Below are positions 6,038-9,712 of a stretch of 9,712 nucleotides of DNA, piece by piece; within the stretch, counting starts at the first letter, position 1; each line of letters begins with the position of its first letter. Under the pieces are notes generated by a model. That model had not been told where the DNA came from, ran no database searches, and was given only the letters and a program-made list of their open reading frames with translations. The position numbers were made by a program, and so were the translations under genes. The DNA is from an uncultured Chloroflexota bacterium (GTDB lineage: Bacteria; Chloroflexota; Dehalococcoidia; UBA3495), in contig CAJWBT010000065.1 of NCBI GenBank assembly GCA_913020235.1, positions 1 to 9,712 on the forward strand, read 5' to 3'.

Positions 6038-7519
6038 ATGGCCGGCGAGACCACCACCATCGTTATCCTGGGCGGCACCGGAGACCTGGCCCGGCGCAAG
6101 CTGCTGCCGGCGCTGTTTCAGCTCGGTTGCAAAGGGCGCCTCCCCGAGAACCTGCGTATCGTCGGCTTCTCACGCCAGGAGTACTCCGACGACCGGTTCC
6201 GCGACCTCATGGGAGACGGCGTCCGCCAGTTCGGTGATCTGGCGCTGCGCCGGGAAGAGTGGAGCATGTTCGCCAAGAACATCTTCTATGTCCGCGGCGA
6301 CCTCGACGAGCCCGAAGACTACACGCGTCTGAGGCAACGGCTGGATGAGCTGGAAGGCAGTGACGGCGCCGGCAACCGGCTGTTCTACCTCTCCATCGCC
6401 CCTCGTTTTTTCGGCACCGCCGTCAGGCACCTGGGGGGGGCCGGCCTGGCCGGCGCCGGCGGCGCCTGGCGCCGGGTGGTGATCGAGAAGCCTTTTGGGA
6501 AAGACCTGGAATCCGCCCGGTCCCTGAACGAAGTGGTGCACAAGGTCTTCGACGAGCGCCAGGTATATCGCATCGACCATTACCTGGGCAAAGAGACGGT
6601 TCAGAACATCCTGGTCTTTCGTTTCGCCAACACCATCTTCGAGCCGCTGTGGAACCGCAATTACGTGGACAGCGTTCAGATTACCGCGGCGGAGACGGTC
6701 TCGGTGGGTGACCGGGCGGGCTACTACGACCAGTCCGGAGTGGTGCGCGACATGGTGCAGAACCATCTGCTCCAGCTGCTGACCATGGTGGCCATGGAGC
6801 CGCCCAGCGCCATGGACGCCTACTCCCTGCGTAACCACAAGGTCGAGGTGCTCAGAGCGATCCGGCGTTGGACCCGCGAAGAAGCGGTACAGAGTTCCGT
6901 CCTCGGCCAGTACCGGGGCTACCTCGACGAACAGGGCGTGGCCCCTGAGTCGGGCACAGCCACCTACGCGGCACTGCGCCTGTACATAGACAACTGGCGC
7001 TGGCAGGGAGTGCCTTTCTACCTGCGCACCGGAAAAGCCATGGCCGAAAAAGTAACCGAGATCGCGATCCAGTTTCGCCGTCCGCCCCACATGATGTTCT
7101 CGGCGAGCCCCGGCGAGGTCCTCACTCCAAACCTGCTCTCCATGTGCCTCCAGCCCGACGAGGGAGTGCACCTCAAGTTCAAGGTCAAGGTCCCCGACCA
7201 GGGCATGCTGATGCGGTCGGAGGATATGGAGTTCCACTACGGGTCAGCTTTCACCGAGCAGGCTATCCCCGAGGCTTACGAACGGTTGCTGCAAGACTCC
7301 TTGGAAGGGGACGCATCCCTGTTCATCCGGAGCGACCATATCGAAGAGGCATGGCGCATTGTCGACCCGCTGCTCGAGGAGCAAGAAGACCAGGACGCCT
7401 CGCCACGGGAAACCTACGAGCCCGGGTCGTGGGGTCCCGAGGCCGCCGATCGGCTGCTGTCCCAGAACGGACGCGGCTGGGCGCGAATCTGCGGCACCCA
7501 CGAAGACGTCCACGGCTGA
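6038..7519 (+). CDS. zwf: Glucose-6-phosphate 1-dehydrogenase
   Basis: First step of the oxidative pentose phosphate pathway: glucose-6-phosphate to 6-phosphogluconolactone with NADP reduction. It has 493 residues, the normal family length. The frame stays open far upstream inside gnd, but ATG 6038 is chosen because the Rossmann loop [13 protein letters not shown] (10-22, usually GASGDL) begins at once and GGGGAGG lies at 6023-6029 with 8-base spacing; GTG 6035 is an equally placed alternative adding one residue. Other motifs: GFSRQ after strand 2 (arginine typical of NADP use), VIEKPFGKD (148-156), the active-site signature RIDHYLGKE (178-186) with the catalytic His further on in [16 protein letters not shown], and [11 protein letters not shown]. 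Residues just before [10 protein letters not shown] are an unusually Gly/Ala-rich stretch encoded by a G8 tract and GGCGCC repeats. It is the last gene of the co-directional set; no 6-phosphogluconolactonase gene follows. Confidence 0.96.
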   Translation: MAGETTTIVILGGTGDLARRKLLPALFQLGCKGRLPENLRIVGFSRQEYSDDRFRDLMGDGVRQFGDLALRREEWSMFAKNIFYVRGDLDEPEDYTRLRQRLDELEGSDGAGNRLFYLSIAPRFFGTAVRHLGGAGLAGAGGAWRRVVIEKPFGKDLESARSLNEVVHKVFDERQVYRIDHYLGKETVQNILVFRFANTIFEPLWNRNYVDSVQITAAETVSVGDRAGYYDQSGVVRDMVQNHLLQLLTMVAMEPPSAMDAYSLRNHKVEVLRAIRRWTREEAVQSSVLGQYRGYLDEQGVAPESGTATYAALRLYIDNWRWQGVPFYLRTGKAMAEKVTEIAIQFRRPPHMMFSASPGEVLTPNLLSMCLQPDEGVHLKFKVKVPDQGMLMRSEDMEFHYGSAFTEQAIPEAYERLLQDSLEGDASLFIRSDHIEEAWRIVDPLLEEQEDQDASPRETYEPGSWGPEAADRLLSQNGRGWARICGTHEDVHG

Positions 7520-7601
7520 GCCGCCCGCCCGGGACCCGGACTATCTCCCTCGCATTTCCGGAGAAGCGGGAGATCGCGAAGCCCCACGAAGTTCAGCTTG
7601 G

Positions 7602-7640
7602 GTTGTGTTGCCCCACCTCCGGTTGGGCAACACAACTTTC
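7602..7640 (+). terminator. Long hairpin between convergent zwf and MFS genes, candidate terminator
   Basis: GTTGTGTTGCCC (7602-7613) pairs perfectly with GGGCAACACAAC (7625-7636). Past one mismatch, ACC/GGT pairs (7615-7617 and 7621-7623) close a TCC loop. TTTC follows on the plus strand, a weak U-tract, and none follows on the minus strand. Position 83 bases after the zwf stop and 65 after the MFS stop suits a shared terminator or an mRNA 3'-end stabiliser. Confidence 0.55.
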
Positions 7641-7700
7641 TCAACTCTCCCGGTGACCCGCTATGGCAAGCCAGACGCATAAAGGAATCCGAGAGGTCAC

Positions 7701-9029
7701 TTATCTTTCGATTACCTTGGGTACAGGAGCCAGCCGCACCGGCAGAGGGGGGCGCCGGATCAGGGTGTAGGCAACCGCCGAAAGGAGGGCGGCGATGGAA
7801 GCAACCACCAGGGGGACGGAGTAGTTGGCGTGCCGATCGAACCACCAGCCCGCGGCGAAAGGCATCACCAGCCAGGCCCAACTGTAGCTCAAGTTGATAA
7901 CCCCCCTCAGAGTAGCGTAATGCCGCCGCCCAAAGTAGTCGCCGAGAGTCCCCCAGTTCAGGGGGGTGATACTTTCAGAGGTTCCTCCGATGGCCGCCGC
8001 GAGAGCGATGAGCCAGACCTGATCAGCATTCAGCAGCAGCCCAAAGGCCAAGACGTAGAGCAGCACCCCCCCGGCCAGGGTTGTCCGTCTTGGAGCCCGG
8101 TGCGCGAAAGCTCCAAGGACCAGCTTGGCCGGAATGTTCATCGCCACCCACAAGGTGAAGATCAAGCCGGCGGTACCCACATCAAGCCCCCTCCACTGGA
8201 AAATGGCGATCAAGTGTACCTCCACCCCCGCCTTGGCCACATGCCTGAAGGTGGTGCCGGCCAACAGAAACCAGAAAGAAGATGTCTTGAGGGCCTCCTT
8301 GACGGTGAAGTCGACCTGGCTCTGGTAGCTGGCTCCCCGCCGGGCGGCGGAAGACTGGGTTTGCGCCACAACCCTTCGGGCGGGCGCCTCTTCCGGGGTC
8401 ACCCCATCGGGCAGTAGCCCAACGCTTTCCGGAGAGTCTTTGAGCAGGCGGGTGAGCGGCAGGATGATCGCCAGGTAAGCCACCGCAGCCATTATGGCGA
8501 CGGTCCGCCAGCCAAACGCCGTGATCAACCCGACCATGACGGGTATCATGATGGCTGAGCCCAGGTTCCCCGAAACTTCACGAACCGCCATGGCCCGCAC
8601 TCGAAACCTGTTGAACCAGGTGTTGACCCAGGCGGACGTGGCATCCTGGAAAGCCATCGTGGCCCCGAACGAAATGAACAGCATGTAGGCCACGGCGAAG
8701 GTCCAGAAATTGGAGGCGGTGCCAAAGATAATGAACCCAATCCCCGCCAGGATCGCCCCGGCGGTCACCGTCTTCCTGGTCCCGAACCGGTCGACCACGT
8801 ACCCCACCGCGGGGCCTCCCATGGCGCCTTCGGAACGGGCTAGCGAGAATATCAGTGACGCCCTGGCCCGGCTGAGCCCCAGGCCGTTCTGCACGGGAAC
8901 CAGGAAGATGGTCGCGCCTCTTTCGAAGAAGCTGCTGTTCAACGCCACCATGACGCTGACCACTGCGAGCAGCCGCCATGCGTACCCTATCCTTCGCGGG
9001 TGGCGGAGGTTTGAGACAATACTACTCAT
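7701..9029 (-). CDS. Major facilitator superfamily transporter, OFA/monocarboxylate-like
   Basis: A 442-residue inner-membrane carrier with two six-helix halves. Hydrophobic segments fill roughly 18-47, 55-78, 88-130, 153-195 and, after a hydrophilic central loop (196-245), 250-425. MFS motif A is clear between helices 2 and 3 (GYVVDRFGTRKT, 76-87), with a degenerate copy in the second half (GAFAHRAPRRTT, 306-317). The stretch SESITPLNWGTLGDYFGRRHYATLRG (start 351) and the central DSPESVGLLPDG (198-209) recall oxalate/formate antiporter-like and monocarboxylate carriers, but the cargo cannot be read. Start ATG at 9029 has GAGG 4 bases upstream, a weak site; no upstream in-frame start is available. 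The gene is convergent with zwf and therefore not part of the sugar operon. Topology is judged by eye. Confidence 0.88.
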   Translation of the reverse strand: MSSIVSNLRHPRRIGYAWRLLAVVSVMVALNSSFFERGATIFLVPVQNGLGLSRARASLIFSLARSEGAMGGPAVGYVVDRFGTRKTVTAGAILAGIGFIIFGTASNFWTFAVAYMLFISFGATMAFQDATSAWVNTWFNRFRVRAMAVREVSGNLGSAIMIPVMVGLITAFGWRTVAIMAAVAYLAIILPLTRLLKDSPESVGLLPDGVTPEEAPARRVVAQTQSSAARRGASYQSQVDFTVKEALKTSSFWFLLAGTTFRHVAKAGVEVHLIAIFQWRGLDVGTAGLIFTLWVAMNIPAKLVLGAFAHRAPRRTTLAGGVLLYVLAFGLLLNADQVWLIALAAAIGGTSESITPLNWGTLGDYFGRRHYATLRGVINLSYSWAWLVMPFAAGWWFDRHANYSVPLVVASIAALLSAVAYTLIRRPPLPVRLAPVPKVIER

Positions 9030-9059
9030 GGGGCCTCATGACGGCCCGCAAGAGTGGCT

Positions 9060-9165
9060 AGGCCCGCCGAACCGCTCGGGGCGGCCTCGCACTTGGCAGC
9101 TACCGGCCAAGTTGCCCCGCATTTCCGAGCGAACATGCCGGCGCCCTCGAAAGGTGGTGGGGCAA
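9060..9165 (-). promoter_or_regulatory. Possible structured 5' leader of the MFS mRNA
   Basis: Three inverted repeats sit 30-136 bases before the start: TTGCCCC (9112-9118)/GGGGCAA (9159-9165), ACTTGGC (9091-9097)/GCCAAGT (9106-9112), and an imperfect AGGCC (9060-9064)/GGCCT (9083-9087) stem extended inward. The first two share base 9112, so they barely fit together. High GC content makes chance stems likely. Confidence 0.3.
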
Positions 9166-9375
9166 GGCATCCGGGCGGTGGCCCCTTTCGGGTATGTAGA
9201 CGGCCGGCCCTGAATGCTGCATTGCGTTGAAGTCCTCGGGTGACCCCGCAGTTTTGACTGTCCCTGACACGGGCAAAGATCAAGTCCTACAAAGCCGGGT
9301 GAACGGGCGGGGTACGGGGTAATCTTACCACCAGCCTGGCCCGGGGCGGGCCTTGGTTCCCTCCCGTAGTTCCTG

Positions 9376-9411
9376 AAAAAGCAACGGCCCGGCCGGCGCC
9401 GGGCGGTGTTG
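9376..9411 (-). terminator. Intrinsic terminator of the ABC permease gene
   Basis: On the minus strand a GC-rich stem is followed by C and TTTTT (complement of 9376-9380). In plus coordinates GCCCGGC (9387-9393) pairs with GCCGGGC (9398-9404) around a CGGC loop, and CAAC (9382-9385) pairs with GTTG (9408-9411) across a small internal loop. It lies 40 bases after the permease stop codon. Confidence 0.85.
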
Positions 9412-9450
9412 GAATCCCACGGGAAGGGAAACGGTGCGCGGCGGCCGCCC

Positions 9451-9712
9451 CTAAGGCACGTCCATCCGCCGCAGGCGGCGTACTGCCAGCCAGAAAAACA
9501 CTACGGTTACAACAGAGGCTCCCACCAGGGCCGCCGGGAACTCGATCACTCGTGAACTCAGCGCCTCGAAGCTCGAATCATCGATCCCGTGCATGATGGC
9601 CAGGGTGTAACCCCGCACGCTGAGGTAGCCGACGCCACTGATGAACGAGCCGATCAGCCCTTCCCACAGGAATACGTAGACTAGGGCGAAGGGGAGGGCC
9701 CGGGTCGTGACG
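9451..9712 (-). CDS. ABC-2-type transporter permease, C-terminal fragment cut by window edge
   Basis: Reading the minus strand from the right edge gives 86 in-frame residues ending at TAG (9453-9451). They begin VTTRALPFALVYVFLWEG, continue GSFISGVGYLSVRGYTLAI, and after a short polar stretch (HGIDDSSFEALSSR) end with a last membrane helix (PAALVGASVVTVVFFWLA) and the basic tail VRRLRRMDVP. This order, a WEG-containing helix, the YLSVR segment, a polar loop, then a last helix with an RRLRRMDVP-like end, matches the C-terminus of ABC-2 efflux permeases as I know them. No start codon lies in the window; the gene begins beyond 9712. Normal membrane permeases of this type are roughly 250-300 residues, so about a third is visible. 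A strong terminator lies 40 bases after the stop. A partner ATPase gene would be expected just outside the window. Confidence 0.8.
   Translation of the reverse strand, partial: VTTRALPFALVYVFLWEGLIGSFISGVGYLSVRGYTLAIMHGIDDSSFEALSSRVIEFPAALVGASVVTVVFFWLAVRRLRRMDVP

Larger units (their letters stand above)
9030..9450 (-). other. 421-base gene-free region upstream of the MFS gene
   Basis: The region holds the permease terminator (9376-9411) and three inverted repeats close to the MFS start (9060-9165). A short ORF across 9026-9283 on the minus strand has no recognisable motif and overlaps the MFS start in another frame; I do not believe it. Nothing resembling a tRNA, known riboswitch or clear sigma-70 promoter was found, though the MFS promoter must lie here. 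Confidence 0.55.

Noticed and set aside
6170..7237. 355-codon minus-strand ORF opposite zwf
   Set aside because: Antisense shadow; zwf is unambiguous and the antisense product has no known motif.
9026..9283. Minus-strand ORF of 85 codons upstream of the MFS gene
   Set aside because: Biased Arg/Gly/Pro/Ala composition, no motif, overlaps the MFS start in another frame and covers the inverted-repeat leader.
9318..9329. Short palindrome GGTAA-TC-TTACC
   Set aside because: Only 5-bp arms in a gene-free region and with no neighbouring start; expected by chance at this size.
1..9712. Mobile element, prophage, CRISPR array, tRNA or defence island
   Set aside because: No transposase, integrase, phage or Cas protein, no regularly spaced direct repeats and no cloverleaf seen on either strand; the window is mainly housekeeping metabolism.

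Overview
The window is a GC-rich bacterial segment built mainly of central sugar-phosphate metabolism genes. Six plus-strand genes run from base 1 to 7519: a phosphoglucose isomerase cut by the window start (probably the C-terminal half of a transaldolase/isomerase fusion), an FAD/NAD(P)H disulfide reductase, a HAD phosphatase, a stand-alone DUF2090 class I aldolase, a short-type 6-phosphogluconate dehydrogenase (gnd) and glucose-6-phosphate dehydrogenase (zwf). On the minus strand are an MFS transporter (7701-9029), convergent with zwf, and the last 86 residues of an ABC-2-type permease running off the right edge (9451-9712). The gene set, protein style and two short repeat sequences (TGTCATTCTGAG...-type palindrome; CCTGCCCAGAGCGAAG...-type repeat) suggest an uncultured Chloroflexota lineage (Dehalococcoidia/SAR202-like). 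That assignment is inference from memory, not a search.

Layout. 1-4733 is a compact run of four genes with gaps of 50, 67 and 44 bases, each of the last three with a visible Shine-Dalgarno. 4734-5105 is a 372-base gap with a long imperfect palindromic repeat, a 10-bp hairpin and an operator-like palindrome just before gnd. gnd and zwf are 5 bases apart and are certainly a pair. The 7520-7700 gap between convergent genes holds a long hairpin. 9030-9450 lacks a gene but holds a possible structured leader for the MFS gene and a clear intrinsic terminator for the ABC permease gene.

How the genes fit together. zwf and gnd are the two dehydrogenases of the oxidative pentose phosphate pathway, and the isomerase (with transaldolase if fused) links the pathway back to fructose-6-phosphate. 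No lactonase or transketolase is visible. The disulfide reductase carries the arginine/alanine fingerprint of NADPH-using glutathione reductase rather than that of lipoamide dehydrogenase, so it could spend the NADPH made by zwf. The DUF2090 protein retains what look like all active-site residues of LacD-type class I aldolases, so a sugar-phosphate aldolase role beside this pathway is plausible but unproven. No phage, transposase, CRISPR, tRNA or rRNA was seen. The less ordinary points are the stand-alone aldolase, the NADPH-type disulfide reductase and a repeat relic that forms the gnd C-terminus and abuts the zwf ribosome-binding site.
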